DNA of 64,000 bases from Hyphomonadaceae bacterium UKL13-1 (GCA_001602435.1 CP012156.1:2252001-2316000), one strand, 5' to 3'. Positions 27,244-36,866 are shown, counted from the first letter of the stretch. Notes: generated by a model from the sequence alone, not told the origin. Program-made: numbers and translations.

Positions 27244-27732
27244 GTGTCGGAAGAATTAGACGCCATTGATGTACGCATACTCGATCTGGTCCAAGAAGAT
27301 GCGGCGCTGTCAGTTGCTGAGATTGCCGATAAGGTTGGTCTCTCGTCAAGCCCATGTTGGCGGCGGATCAAACGCCTCGAAGAAATTGGCGTCATCACCA
27401 AGCGCGTGACCATCCTTGAGCGCGCCGCTTTAGGCCTAGATTTCGAAGTGATGGCCTCGGTAAAGCTGGCCCTGCCAAACCGCGAAAACCTCGAGAAATT
27501 CGAGGCCGCCGTGGCGACTTGGCCTGAAGTTGTCGATTGCGCCACGGTGACAGGGGCGGTCGATTATATGATCCGTGTCGTGACCACCGACATGCATGCC
27601 TATGACGGTTTCCTGCGCGACAAATTGCTTGGCCAAGGCCTCGTGTCAGATGTGCAGTCGCGCATCGTGATTCGCGTGGCCAAACGCACGACCTCGGTCC
27701 CGCTTGGCCTCAGCCAATCTAAGCGGCGTTAA
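27244..27732 (+). CDS. Lrp/AsnC family transcriptional regulator
   Basis: A 162-residue regulator with an N-terminal helix-turn-helix (about 8-55, AEIADKVGLSSSPCWRRIKR) and a C-terminal RAM/AsnC ligand domain (about 65-150, with VTGAVDYMIRV). Its position divergent from the 2-oxoacid oxidoreductase suggests that it regulates amino-acid-derived oxoacid breakdown, in the manner of other Lrp paralogues next to their targets (inference). The start codon is GTG. The 3' end overlaps the convergent lyase gene by 14 bases. Confidence 0.92.
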   Translation: MSEELDAIDVRILDLVQEDAALSVAEIADKVGLSSSPCWRRIKRLEEIGVITKRVTILERAALGLDFEVMASVKLALPNRENLEKFEAAVATWPEVVDCATVTGAVDYMIRVVTTDMHAYDGFLRDKLLGQGLVSDVQSRIVIRVAKRTTSVPLGLSQSKRR

Positions 27733-28918
27733 GCACAGCAAAGCCGCGTTCCAGATCGGCAATCAAGTCTTCCGGCGCTTCTAAGCCAATCGAATAGCGC
27801 ATGATCGGTCCGTTTGGATGGCGGGCCGGAAATTGTCGGGTGATCTGGACCGTGCTGGGTAGCGCCAAGCTCTCAAACCCGCCCCACGAAAAGCCCATGG
27901 AGAATATCTCATAGGCTTCGGCCATTGCGTTGATTTTTGACGCTGGGAATTGCTTGAATACTACCGAAAACAGACCACCAGCCCCGCTAAAGTCGCGCCG
28001 CCAAATGGCGTGATCGGGGTGCGATGGCAGCGCCGGATGCAGCACTTGCGCCACTTCAGGCCGAGCCTCCAGCCAACGCGCCATGTCACGCGCAACCCGG
28101 TCTTGATGGGCCATGCGCAAGCCCATGGTGCGCAGGCCGCGCAAAGTCAGCCACGCATCTTCAGCAGACGTGCCAATGCCCAACATTTGGTGCATGGTCT
28201 TCAGCTTGGTCAGCCATTCCTCGCTATTGGTGATCAAAGCGCCCGCAAGCACATCGGCATGCCCGCCCTGATACTTGGTCAAGGCCTGCATGGAGATGTC
28301 CACCCCCAGATCAAACGGCTTCATGTAAAGGCCGGCGGTCCAGGTATCGTCGATCAAAGTCGCAACCCCGTGCGCCTTGGCGACAGCGGTGATGGCCGGC
28401 ACGTCTTGCAGCTCAAACGTCAAAGAGCCGGGGCTTTCAAGGATGATCAAGCAGGTGTTGGGCCGGATCAGACCTACAATATCGCCCCCGATGCGCGGGT
28501 CGTAAATCTCGGTTTCAACGCCATAATTGCCCAAAACCTCGCGGCAAAAACGCCGCGTCGGGCCATAGGACGAATCGGTCAGCAACACATGGTCGCCAGC
28601 TTTCGTGGCGGCCATCAGCGCTAATGTCAGCGCTTGTAAGCCCGATGGGGCCAGCACGGTGCCAATGCCGCCGGAAATCTCCGTCAAGGCGTCACACAGA
28701 CGGTCTTGGGTCGACAGGCCTTCCAGCCCATAGCCCTTCATGTCGCTCAAAGGCCCGGCGCGGTAGAGGTCATCGGCATTATCAAACAGCACGGTCGAGC
28801 CGCGCTGGATGGGTGGATTGATCACCCGCTCATGCGAGAATGGATCGCGGCCGATTTGTACCAGTCGGGTCGCAGCCGAAAGGCCTTCACCGGCGGCTCC
28901 TTTTGAGTTCTTGCTCAT
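27719..28918 (-). CDS. metC: Cystathionine beta-lyase-like PLP enzyme
   Basis: A 399-residue Cys/Met-metabolism fold-I PLP enzyme. The PLP lysine is K215 in LTKYQGGHAD. The upstream Asp in TLIDDTW (about 187-193) and the PSGLQALTLA block (91-100) contact the cofactor. YGLEGLSTQ near 63-71 is typical of the MetC group, so the likely reaction is cystathionine to homocysteine, pyruvate and ammonia. A broader C-S lyase role is possible. It is translated after the sulfurtransferase gene with a four-base overlap, a sulfur-amino-acid operon. Confidence 0.88.
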   Translation of the reverse strand: MSKNSKGAAGEGLSAATRLVQIGRDPFSHERVINPPIQRGSTVLFDNADDLYRAGPLSDMKGYGLEGLSTQDRLCDALTEISGGIGTVLAPSGLQALTLALMAATKAGDHVLLTDSSYGPTRRFCREVLGNYGVETEIYDPRIGGDIVGLIRPNTCLIILESPGSLTFELQDVPAITAVAKAHGVATLIDDTWTAGLYMKPFDLGVDISMQALTKYQGGHADVLAGALITNSEEWLTKLKTMHQMLGIGTSAEDAWLTLRGLRTMGLRMAHQDRVARDMARWLEARPEVAQVLHPALPSHPDHAIWRRDFSGAGGLFSVVFKQFPASKINAMAEAYEIFSMGFSWGGFESLALPSTVQITRQFPARHPNGPIMRYSIGLEAPEDLIADLERGFAVLNAA

Positions 28919-29781
28919 CCAGCAGCCTCAGTCTCGATCGGAGACGCAGGGTCTGCTGCCCACTCACTCCAGGCACCGTCATAAACAGGCACATCCCACA
29001 GCCCCAAACGCGCTAATGCCAAAGCGATGACACAGGCGGTGACGCCAGAGCCGCACGTCGTCACCACGCGCTTGCCAAGATCTACACCACTTGCCTTGAA
29101 GACTTCGGCCAATTCAGCGGGGTCTTTCATGGTATTGTCTGGCTTCAATAGGGTCGAGAAAGGCACATTGAAAGCACCGGGCATGTGGCCGCTGGGCAGA
29201 TTGGCGCGCGGTTCTGGTGCGGTGCCAGCAAAACGACCCGCGGGGCGCGCGTCAAGGATTTGCGCGCTACGGGCTTCGACTTTCGCCAAAATTTGACCCT
29301 TGTCCCGGATCAAATCAGCGCGCCGACGCACGGTGAAATGCCGCTCTCGCGCAATGGGCGGCATATCCTCTGTCTCACGATTTTCAGCTAACCATTTGGG
29401 CAAGCCGCCATCGAGCACCACCACATCCTCATGGCCCATATGGCGGAACATCCACCAGACACGTGCCGCTGAAAACACGCCCGTGCTGTCGTAAACCACC
29501 AAGCGGAGACCATCACCTAAGCCTAGTTTCTTCACCCGGCTGGCGAACTTTTCAGGGCTGGGCATCATGTGCGGGAAAGGGCTGGCGGTGTCTGAAATCT
29601 CATCAATATCAAAGAAGACAGCGCCTGGAATATGGGCAGCGTTATATTCTTCCTTGGCATTGCGTCCTGCTGCGGGCATGTGCCACGAGGCGTCAATGAT
29701 GCGCACGTCTGGCGCGCCTAGCTTGTCAGCTAGCCATTGCGTGGAAACCAAGGGATCATCAGGATTGGCCCAGCCTGCCAT
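28915..29781 (-). CDS. sseA: 3-mercaptopyruvate sulfurtransferase
   Basis: A 288-residue two-rhodanese-domain protein. The catalytic loop CGSGVTAC begins at C243 in the second domain. The Gly-Ser-Gly form is typical of mercaptopyruvate sulfurtransferases, rather than thiosulfate sulfurtransferases (CRxGxT/R). DASWHMPAAGRNA near residue 27 marks the first domain. The ATG was set here because GAGG lies eight bases upstream. The frame extends 51 bases further back. It transfers sulfur from 3-mercaptopyruvate, derived from cysteine, to thiols or cyanide, which fits its coupling with the lyase gene. Confidence 0.92.
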   Translation of the reverse strand: MAGWANPDDPLVSTQWLADKLGAPDVRIIDASWHMPAAGRNAKEEYNAAHIPGAVFFDIDEISDTASPFPHMMPSPEKFASRVKKLGLGDGLRLVVYDSTGVFSAARVWWMFRHMGHEDVVVLDGGLPKWLAENRETEDMPPIARERHFTVRRRADLIRDKGQILAKVEARSAQILDARPAGRFAGTAPEPRANLPSGHMPGAFNVPFSTLLKPDNTMKDPAELAEVFKASGVDLGKRVVTTCGSGVTACVIALALARLGLWDVPVYDGAWSEWAADPASPIETEAAG

Positions 29782-29920
29782 GTTCGTGTCCTCAACCAGC
29801 TTATTGCGTTGCCCGCCCAAGGCGTGCCACACGGGGTTTTTTCAGTGCTTATGATCCACTAAAGGGATTTCAGCGTAAGTTGCAAAGACTATCTCATAAT
29901 CCGGCGGCATAACTAAACCC

Positions 29921-30544
29921 ATGAATGAAGAAAACACGGCTCTCACGATTGAAAAGGATCAGCGCTATCAGGCGCTCTTGATGGACTATGCGGCTGGTAG
30001 CTTGCCGCGTGGGCCTGCCTTGGTCGTTTCAGCGCATTTGGCTCTGCAACCGCAAGCGCGCGAAGTTACGCGGACGTTTGATGCGGCAGGCGGGATGTTG
30101 TTGGACGCAATCGAACCTGTTGAAATCGCTCAGCCTGCTTGGCTTGAAGCCGAGATAAGCCGCGACTATTCAAACCATGCGCTGCGCGAGATTGACGATA
30201 TGGCCCATGTGCTATCGTCCCTCGACCAAGGCCGCTGGCGACGCAATTTGGCGGGTATGTTGATGATGCCTCTGCCCGGCTGTGACGCTGAATTGCTCAA
30301 GTTAGAAGCAGGCCGCAAAGTGCCAGAACATGGCCACTCCGGCCTTGAAGTGACCCTTGTCCTGTCCGGTGAACTCGACGATGGCAGCCAAATCTACCGT
30401 CGTGGCGATTTGCTGGTGCATGACGAAGACAGCGAGCATCAACCCGGTGCTGCTAAGGGCGGCGATTGCATTTGTTTAATCGCACAGACTGGTTCTGTTC
30501 GTCTGAAAGGCCCATTGGGCTGGCTGATTAACCGTTTCAACTAA
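29921..30544 (+). CDS. ChrR-like cupin protein with a degenerate zinc motif
   Basis: A 207-residue protein with ChrR architecture: N-terminal anti-sigma-type helical region (LLMDYAAGSLPRGPALVVSA at 19-38) and a C-terminal cupin with likely metal ligands H137, H139, E143 and H173. In Rhodobacter ChrR the N-terminal domain binds zinc through H-x3-C-x2-C. Here the His is kept (H39) but the two cysteines are Gln43 and Ala46. No ECF sigma gene lies next to it, although anti-sigma genes are usually paired. It may have lost sigma binding, or act as a cupin only. Confidence 0.8.
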   Translation: MNEENTALTIEKDQRYQALLMDYAAGSLPRGPALVVSAHLALQPQAREVTRTFDAAGGMLLDAIEPVEIAQPAWLEAEISRDYSNHALREIDDMAHVLSSLDQGRWRRNLAGMLMMPLPGCDAELLKLEAGRKVPEHGHSGLEVTLVLSGELDDGSQIYRRGDLLVHDEDSEHQPGAAKGGDCICLIAQTGSVRLKGPLGWLINRFN

Positions 30545-30590
30545 TTTTTGCCTGATACTCCTCCTCGCTTTCATTAAAAGAGGCTTTGCG

Positions 30591-31271
30591 ATGTCTTCCA
30601 AAAGCACCCTAAAACTATGTCTCCTCGCATCTACGCTTGTGCTGGGCAGCGCGGCGGTGACGTCCAGCGCGGCAGCGGCCACCACACCGGGGCGGACCGA
30701 GTTTGAAATCCTGATGAATGGCAAGCCCGTGGGCAAGCATATCGTGACGGTTTCAAAGTCTGCCGATATCACCAATGTTCGCATCGCCATTGATATGGCT
30801 GGTAAAATTGGACCCATCGGCTTTAGCTATCGCCATCGCTGCGAGGAAGCTTGGCGTGGCGATCAATTGACCAGCCTGAATTGTTCGGACCAAGAAAATC
30901 GATCCAACAAATCTGTTGCCGCCAATCTGCGAGGGGCCAATATCGTTGTGGATGGAACAGGCTTCAAAGGCAATGCCCCTGCCACCATCCTACCGTCCAG
31001 CTGGTGGCGCTTTAGCACGATCAATCAATCCCGCCTGCTCGACAGCCGCGACGGCAAGTTAAGTCGTGTCAATGTAAACCGGGTTGGCGAAGAAGTGCTG
31101 CAGATTGGCGGAGCCAATGTTCGCGCCAGTCATTACCGCGTACGCGGTGCGGTCAACACGGATTTGTGGTATGACGCGACAGGCCGCTGGGTGCGGACAG
31201 CATTCAAAATCGCAGGCCAAAGCTTTGATTATCGGAAGGTGACTTCCGTCGCCAGCTCGCCACGCGAATAG
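30591..31271 (+). CDS. DUF6134 family exported protein
   Basis: A 226-residue secreted protein with an N-terminal signal peptide (LCLLASTLVLGSAAVTSSAA) and a beta-rich mature domain. EFEILMNGKPVGKHIVTVSK, the central SSWWRFSTINQSRLLDSRDG and the final WYDATGRWVRTAFKIAGQSF match DUF6134. Function is unknown. It lies 46 bases behind the ChrR-like gene and may share its transcript. Confidence 0.8.
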   Translation: MSSKSTLKLCLLASTLVLGSAAVTSSAAAATTPGRTEFEILMNGKPVGKHIVTVSKSADITNVRIAIDMAGKIGPIGFSYRHRCEEAWRGDQLTSLNCSDQENRSNKSVAANLRGANIVVDGTGFKGNAPATILPSSWWRFSTINQSRLLDSRDGKLSRVNVNRVGEEVLQIGGANVRASHYRVRGAVNTDLWYDATGRWVRTAFKIAGQSFDYRKVTSVASSPRE

Positions 31272-31324
31272 GGCTATGCGCTCGGTCTCGTTCGGTTGAG
31301 CGCAATCTCCGCCCGCCATCAGAA

Positions 31325-32689
31325 CTATGCGCGACTTATACCTCGGTTGACCTCAATCTCCGCCCTGATGCGGGCTTGCTCGGTGGCGTCAATCGGAAAG
31401 CCGCGCATCATCGCAATCGCGATCAGTTTCAGCACGATCGGAATGGCGCAATAAAGTGCGACGAGGCTGTTCAACGCCAAATCGGTTTGTGCGCCGCCTT
31501 GGGTGTTGAACCCGACCAGCCCCAAAATGCCAAAAGCCGCCCCGGCCGAGACTGCAAGCGCCAGCTTGGTCGCAACACTCCACAGCGCAAAATAGAGCCC
31601 GGTTCTAGGTGCTTGGCCTGTCTTCAGCTCATCAAGGTCAACTACATCGGCCTGCATGGCTGCTGGCAAGACGATATCGGCCCCGAGCGCTAGGCCAGAG
31701 CCGACACAGATTATCAAAAACAAGACCCAATCCTGTGGCCCTGTAACACCCAGCGCCAAAGCAAAGATCAGGCACGCCCAAACCATGGCCCAGCGCCACA
31801 CGCGGTCCTTGCCATAGCGGCCACCCAGCCACGCCCAAAAAGGTGCTGAAATCAGGCCGGCGAGGAAATACGTGCCCAGCAAGGCACCTTGCAAATCTGG
31901 GCGACCTAAGCGTTCAGAGACGAAATAGAGAAACAAAGTGGCCGGTAGCCCGTTGGCAATGCCGTTGATGACATAGGCCGCGACCAAGCGCCGAAACGGC
32001 TCATTCGCCGCACAATCCTTCAACCCGTCTTTTAAGCTGGCCACAGGCTGTGTCGTCAAAGGTGGGTCCGGCACCAAGAGCACACAAATCCCGCAGGCTA
32101 AAGGCGTTGTGATGGCAGCAAACAGCCCCAGCATGGCGAGCGCTTCGCGCAATGGCCCGCCATTTGAAACCACGGCGACTAGGCCTACCGCGCCAATCAC
32201 CCCCAAGACGGTGGCAATCTCGCGCCACGCCGTCACGACGATGCGCTCGCGGTAATCCGGGCTAAGCTCTGCCCCCCAAGCATTCAGCGGCAGCGTAATC
32301 GCTGCCCAAGAGATGGAGACCAACAAAGTCCAGAGCGCAAAATAGGCCGCCCCTGCCCCCTCTGGCGGCGTCATGATCATATAGGCCGACCAAGCCGCCA
32401 GCGGGCTGGCCAATAAAACCCAAGGCTTGCGCCGCCCAAATCGGCCGGGCGTCTGATCCGACAAGCGGCCAGCCACCAAATCACTCGCCGCATCTAACAC
32501 CCGAACAATCAAGAGGATCAGGCCAATCAGGCCCGCCCCAATGCCTACTTCCTTGGCGTAAAAGGTGGGTGCAAACATGTAAAAGGGCTGACCGAGAGCC
32601 GCGATGGGCACCGCTGGCAGCGCATAGGCGAGCAGCCGCAACGGCGAAAGCTTCATGGTAGAAAGGCTGGTGGGCGCTGGGTCGGTCAT
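31325..32689 (-). CDS. MFS/GPH-type symporter
   Basis: An integral membrane protein of about 454 residues with 12 hydrophobic helices, of the glycoside-pentoside-hexuronide:cation symporter (MelB-like, MFS_2) group. Supporting stretches are ALGQPFYMFAPTFYAKEVG at the first helices, VRVLDAASDLVAGRLSDQ and GRFGRRKPWVLLASPL (loop 2-3). The substrate is probably a sugar or related solute but cannot be read. It is divergent from an epimerase, with a perfect palindrome in the shared interval, so both may have one repressor. A start 27 bases upstream is also in frame. Confidence 0.83.
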   Translation of the reverse strand: MTDPAPTSLSTMKLSPLRLLAYALPAVPIAALGQPFYMFAPTFYAKEVGIGAGLIGLILLIVRVLDAASDLVAGRLSDQTPGRFGRRKPWVLLASPLAAWSAYMIMTPPEGAGAAYFALWTLLVSISWAAITLPLNAWGAELSPDYRERIVVTAWREIATVLGVIGAVGLVAVVSNGGPLREALAMLGLFAAITTPLACGICVLLVPDPPLTTQPVASLKDGLKDCAANEPFRRLVAAYVINGIANGLPATLFLYFVSERLGRPDLQGALLGTYFLAGLISAPFWAWLGGRYGKDRVWRWAMVWACLIFALALGVTGPQDWVLFLIICVGSGLALGADIVLPAAMQADVVDLDELKTGQAPRTGLYFALWSVATKLALAVSAGAAFGILGLVGFNTQGGAQTDLALNSLVALYCAIPIVLKLIAIAMMRGFPIDATEQARIRAEIEVNRGISRA

Positions 32690-32756
32690 GCCGATAAGAT
32701 GGTGTCTGCAAGCCAAGCTGCCAAGCTGCTAGACAGCGCTCAAAATCGCTCGTAAA

Positions 32757-32803
32757 TGTGTGAAATTCACACACATTGGGTGTCGATGTGTAAGATTAAC
32801 ACA
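32757..32803. promoter_or_regulatory. Double palindromic operator between symporter and epimerase
   Basis: TGTGTGAAATTCACACA at 32757-32773 is a perfect palindrome. A weaker copy, TGTGTAAGATTAACACA, is at 32787-32803. The centres lie 30 bases apart (about three turns), and the second copy ends just before the epimerase ATG. The same core occurs at 18.83 kb. The regulator is not adjacent. Confidence 0.6.
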
Positions 32804-32805
32804 AA

Positions 32806-33738
32806 ATGGATGTCAGCATGCCCTCTCAAGGCCGGAAATTCATCATCATTGGCGGCGCCGGTCTGGTCGGCAGCGCGGTAGCGCGGCAATTGGCAGAGGA
32901 CGGCAGCGCGCAAGTGATCATTTGCGACCAATTGGGCTCAAGCGCGTCGGGCAAATGGGCCAATCTGCCGACAAAAATGGCGGATCTTTGGACACCCGAA
33001 GATTTAATGACCCATCTCGACAAAGCCTGGCGCGAAATTGCCGGCGTTTTGTGTTTTGCCGACGCGGGCCATAGCGCAGGCGATATGGATGCTTTGTTTG
33101 AGACTTCCTATCACCTTCCCCGACGCGTGTGGGACTATGCGGTGGCTAAGCAACGGGCCATTTATTGGGCTTCGTCCCTTCAGGTTTACGGCGATGCAGC
33201 GCCGAGCCTTTCCACTGCCCCAGATGTGGTTGCAGGCTTCCAGCCAAAGACGGCCTTTGGACGCGCCAAACAGGCGTTTGACTATTTTGCGGCTAGCCAA
33301 GGCACAGGGCCAGATGCAGCCCCAATCGCCACGGGTTTCCGCTTGGCATCGGTTTACGGCCAAGGCGAGGGCCACAAAGGCGCACTCGCCAGCCTGCCAT
33401 CTCGTGCACGCGACCATGCCGTATCCGAACGACCCCTGCCCATCTATGAGGCCAGCCGCGACTGGGTGCATGCCGATGATGCAGCCAAAGTGATTGCCCA
33501 GATCGTGCTGCACGGCCATGCAGGCTTCTTTGACGTGGGCAGCGGCGCTTTGACCTCTGCGGCGGCGGTTGCCAAGGCCAGCGAAGCGGCAACGGGCAAG
33601 GCCTTGGCCGTCGAAGCCCGCCCTGGCCCCGCCGATGCCCACCCCCATCAAACTGCGGTGGCTGACCACTCTGCCCTTGAAAAGCTGGGCATTGCTTGCA
33701 CATTTAGAACGATGGAAACCGGACTAACCCTGAAGTGA
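32806..33738 (+). CDS. NAD-dependent epimerase/dehydratase-like protein
   Basis: A 310-residue extended-SDR protein resembling UDP-sugar or heptose epimerases. The Rossmann motif is GGAGLVGS (16-23), the conserved Ser region is WASSLQVYG (121-129), and the active-site segment is TAFGRAKQAFD, where the usual YxxxK reads F151-x3-K155. The acid/base tyrosine is therefore missing. GFRLASVYGQGEGHKGA and a DDAAKVI helix further support the family. The protein may bind NAD(P) without turnover or use another residue. A second ATG at 32818 is a possible start because an operator abuts the first. Confidence 0.8.
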   Translation: MDVSMPSQGRKFIIIGGAGLVGSAVARQLAEDGSAQVIICDQLGSSASGKWANLPTKMADLWTPEDLMTHLDKAWREIAGVLCFADAGHSAGDMDALFETSYHLPRRVWDYAVAKQRAIYWASSLQVYGDAAPSLSTAPDVVAGFQPKTAFGRAKQAFDYFAASQGTGPDAAPIATGFRLASVYGQGEGHKGALASLPSRARDHAVSERPLPIYEASRDWVHADDAAKVIAQIVLHGHAGFFDVGSGALTSAAAVAKASEAATGKALAVEARPGPADAHPHQTAVADHSALEKLGIACTFRTMETGLTLK

Positions 33739-33944
33739 GCGCGCCAAGCGGCAATGATCATGACGCCATCACCCATGCCGCCCGCCTGTTACAAGCGCGG
33801 TACGGTGAAGATGGCGCTGTGATTGCAGTCATGCGGGCTGCAGAGGCAGCCGCCATGGGCGACCTGGAAATGGCCGATCACTGGGAAGCCGTCGCGGCGA
33901 TGATTGATGCACCCGACGCAACAGCGCCAGACGCCCTCAACTAA
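33735..33944 (+). CDS. Small hypothetical protein
   Basis: A 69-residue acidic, Ala-rich protein starting with GTG that overlaps the epimerase stop (GTGA), so it is translationally coupled. It is probably helical (AVIAVMRAAEAAAMGDLEMADHW). There are no cysteines, signal peptide or known domain. The overlap and composition favour a real gene, but there is no functional clue. Confidence 0.5.
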   Translation: MSAPSGNDHDAITHAARLLQARYGEDGAVIAVMRAAEAAAMGDLEMADHWEAVAAMIDAPDATAPDALN

Positions 33945-33995
33945 CCCCAGCACACCCAAGCGCCCCACAAAGCAGTTGCGCAACAGGCCTGATGA

Positions 33996-35087
<1,092 letters not shown>

Positions 35088-35130
35088 GTGCAACCGCCAT
35101 CGGCCTATCGGGCGTTGAAAGGTGTGTAAG

Positions 35131-35586
35131 ATGAACGCGATGAAGACGTTTGCGCTGCTCAGTCTGGGTCTTGTTGCCATCAGCGGGTGTGCAGGTCTAC
35201 CCCCAGCCGAAAAGTCCACAAATATGATCTTTGCCGCCGCAGACACAGGCACCACCAAGACGCTGAAAACAGGTCAGACCTTTGAGGTGAAGTTATTGGG
35301 CACGCCGACAGCGGGCTATTCGTGGGAAGTTCAGTCCCTGCCAGCGGGCGTCGTCTTGGTCGAAAAAACCTCACAGCCCGAAAACCCCGAAGGCCGCAAA
35401 CAAGGCATGGTGGGCGGCAATGACTGGACACGCTTCCGCTTCAAAACCATCTCCGCCCCCGTGGATTTACAGAGCACGGCAGGCCAAGCCTTAGTCCTGC
35501 GCTATGCGCGGCCATGGGAATTTGAAGCAGGCCGCCCTGCCGAACAAATTTGGCAGATGCAGATTAGTGTGAAGCCGGGCGGTTGA
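35131..35586 (+). CDS. Chagasin-like (I42) inhibitor lipoprotein
   Basis: A protein of about 151 residues with a lipoprotein signal ending in LVAISGC, so the mature form is anchored by lipid. The mature domain has the inhibitor family I42 loops: TPTAGYSWEV (the NPTTGY-like loop), a central GGNDW-like loop and RPWE near the end. These inhibit papain-type cysteine peptidases. The ATG is favoured over an upstream GTG by GAAAGG eight bases before it. It follows the adenine deaminase by about 40 bases. Confidence 0.85.
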   Translation: MNAMKTFALLSLGLVAISGCAGLPPAEKSTNMIFAAADTGTTKTLKTGQTFEVKLLGTPTAGYSWEVQSLPAGVVLVEKTSQPENPEGRKQGMVGGNDWTRFRFKTISAPVDLQSTAGQALVLRYARPWEFEAGRPAEQIWQMQISVKPGG

Positions 35587-35603
35587 GCACTTAGGGAAAC
35601 GGA

Positions 35604-35845
35604 GCGCGCAACAAAAGTTGCGCATGGTTTTGCGCTGACGAGCGCAACTGTTGTTGCGCGATCCTTTTGGATGGTTTTTATCTGGACGCGTTTTGGTGAT
35701 CCTTCTGGCCCACCAAACCGCTAACAAAATTGTTCTTGCGACGCAGCGAAGCTGCGCACTTGACGACACAGATGTCGCGGGCATGCTCGATGATCCATTT
35801 TGGTGAAACAGGGTTTCCGCCAAAATGGGTCCAGATGGAAAAACC
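35604..35845. repeat. Composite double-hairpin element, copy A
   Basis: Two self-complementary modules with the same arms (GCGCAAC/GTTGCGC) at 35606-35623 and 35642-35659 lie 18 bases apart. Module 2 is the reverse complement of module 1, so the pair also forms one long hairpin. They are followed by a tail of about 170 bases (CCACCAAACCGCTAAC, CGACGCAGCGAAGCTGCGC, ACCAAAATGGATCAT-type segments). The same composite occurs inverted at 56.24-56.53 kb and in shortened form at 41.75 kb. No protein-coding potential is seen. Confidence 0.8.
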
Positions 35846-35851
35846 TCAAAC

Positions 35852-35945
35852 GATGTCATCCCGGACGGCGAAGCCAATCGGGGACCTCGTGCCGCAAACT
35901 CGCTGAGGTCCCCGCTCTCCACTTCGTTCCAGAGGGGATGACATC
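35852..35945. repeat. MITE-like element with GATGTCATCCC ends, copy 1
   Basis: A 94-base element that begins GATGTCATCCCGGACGGCG and ends GGGGATGACATC, so its ends are inverted repeats of about 11 bases. A near-identical copy lies in the opposite orientation at 55436-55531, and a degenerate piece near 56540-56590. No open frame. Confidence 0.75.
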
Positions 35946-35976
35946 GCGGGGGTGGGGGAAAAGCGCGTACAACAAA

Positions 35977-36000
35977 AAAGGGGTCCAGATGGACCCCTTT
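35977..36000 (-). terminator. Intrinsic terminator of the upstream-facing DUF465 gene
   Basis: AAAGGGGTCC-AGAT-GGACCCCTTT forms a perfect 10-bp stem. On the minus strand it is followed by TTTTTTGTTG, making a strong terminator about 20 bases after the DUF465 stop. The plus-strand side has a weaker T-run. Confidence 0.85.
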
Positions 36001-36019
36001 CTTCCTGATCGGAGAGATA

Positions 36020-36190
36020 TCAGTGTCTTCGTCGCAAATTCTCAAGTTCTTCCTTGAGCTTGAGTTTCTGTCGTTTTAGAGCTGCAATCTGTGCGTCACT
36101 AGAGGCCAAGCTTTTCATTTCGTTTTGGATCGCTAAATCAAGCTTGGCGTGTTTATCAGACAATTCACGGATATGCGCTTCAATCGCCAT
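36020..36190 (-). CDS. DUF465 family protein (YdcH-like)
   Basis: A 56-residue, all-helical, highly charged protein with DUF465/YdcH features (IRELSDKHAKLDLAIQNEM, then ALKRQKLKLKEELENL). Function is unknown, and the family often sits near ubiX in alphaproteobacteria. The ATG has AGGAGG seven bases upstream. It is divergent from ubiX, and another DUF465 gene lies on the other side of the ubiX pair. Confidence 0.85.
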   Translation of the reverse strand: MAIEAHIRELSDKHAKLDLAIQNEMKSLASSDAQIAALKRQKLKLKEELENLRRRH

Positions 36191-36290
36191 GTGGCGGCCT
36201 CCTTTGCGTTCAGAGGAGTGTAGGGAAACACGTGATAAGGGAATCGCCAAGTACTTTTTCGTCGCAGGTCAAACAAGGTAATTCACGATC

Positions 36291-36866
36291 ATGTCAAAGC
36301 GCTTGATAATAGGGATAAGTGGAGCTTCAGGTGCTGTGTATGGTGTCCGCGCCTTGGACATGCTGGCCGAGATTGGGGTGGAAACACACCTTGTACTGAC
36401 CAAAGCCGCCGAACTGACTCTGGCTTCTGAGGGCTTACCCAACTCCACGGCTCTAAAGAGTCGCGCTTCTTACGTGCATAAGATTGCTGATGTCGGCGCA
36501 TCGATTGCCTCAGGCTCGTTCAAGACCGATGGCATGCTGATCGCGCCCTGCTCGGTGCGAACCATGGGCGAGATTGCCACGGGTGTGACCTCCAACTTGC
36601 TGACCCGCGCTGCCGATGTTCAATTGAAGGAGCGGCGGCGCGTGGTGTTGATGCTACGCGAGACGCCCTATCATCTGGGCCATATTCGCACCATGGCCGC
36701 CATCACCGAGATGGGTGGCATCATTTTCCCGCCCGTGCCCGCCTTTTATGCGCAATTGGAGTCTCTGGACGCCGTGGTCACCCAATCGGTTGGCCGCGCC
36801 CTCGATCTTTTAGGTTTTGAGGTCAAGGGCATCAAACGCTGGGGGGAAGATGTCGGGCCCGTCTAA
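36291..36866 (+). CDS. ubiX: Flavin prenyltransferase UbiX
   Basis: A 191-residue flavoprotein that joins dimethylallyl phosphate to FMN, giving the prenylated cofactor needed by UbiD in ubiquinone synthesis. SGASGAVYGVRALDML (9-24) is the flavin-binding loop, and PCSVRTMGEIATGVTSNLL (about 87-105) and RRRVVLMLRETPYHL (about 114-128) are classic UbiX blocks. The downstream TIGR02444 gene starts inside its last codons, so the two are coupled. UbiB and UbiE for the same pathway are encoded about 8-9 kb away. UbiD is not in the window. Confidence 0.95.
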   Translation: MSKRLIIGISGASGAVYGVRALDMLAEIGVETHLVLTKAAELTLASEGLPNSTALKSRASYVHKIADVGASIASGSFKTDGMLIAPCSVRTMGEIATGVTSNLLTRAADVQLKERRRVVLMLRETPYHLGHIRTMAAITEMGGIIFPPVPAFYAQLESLDAVVTQSVGRALDLLGFEVKGIKRWGEDVGPV

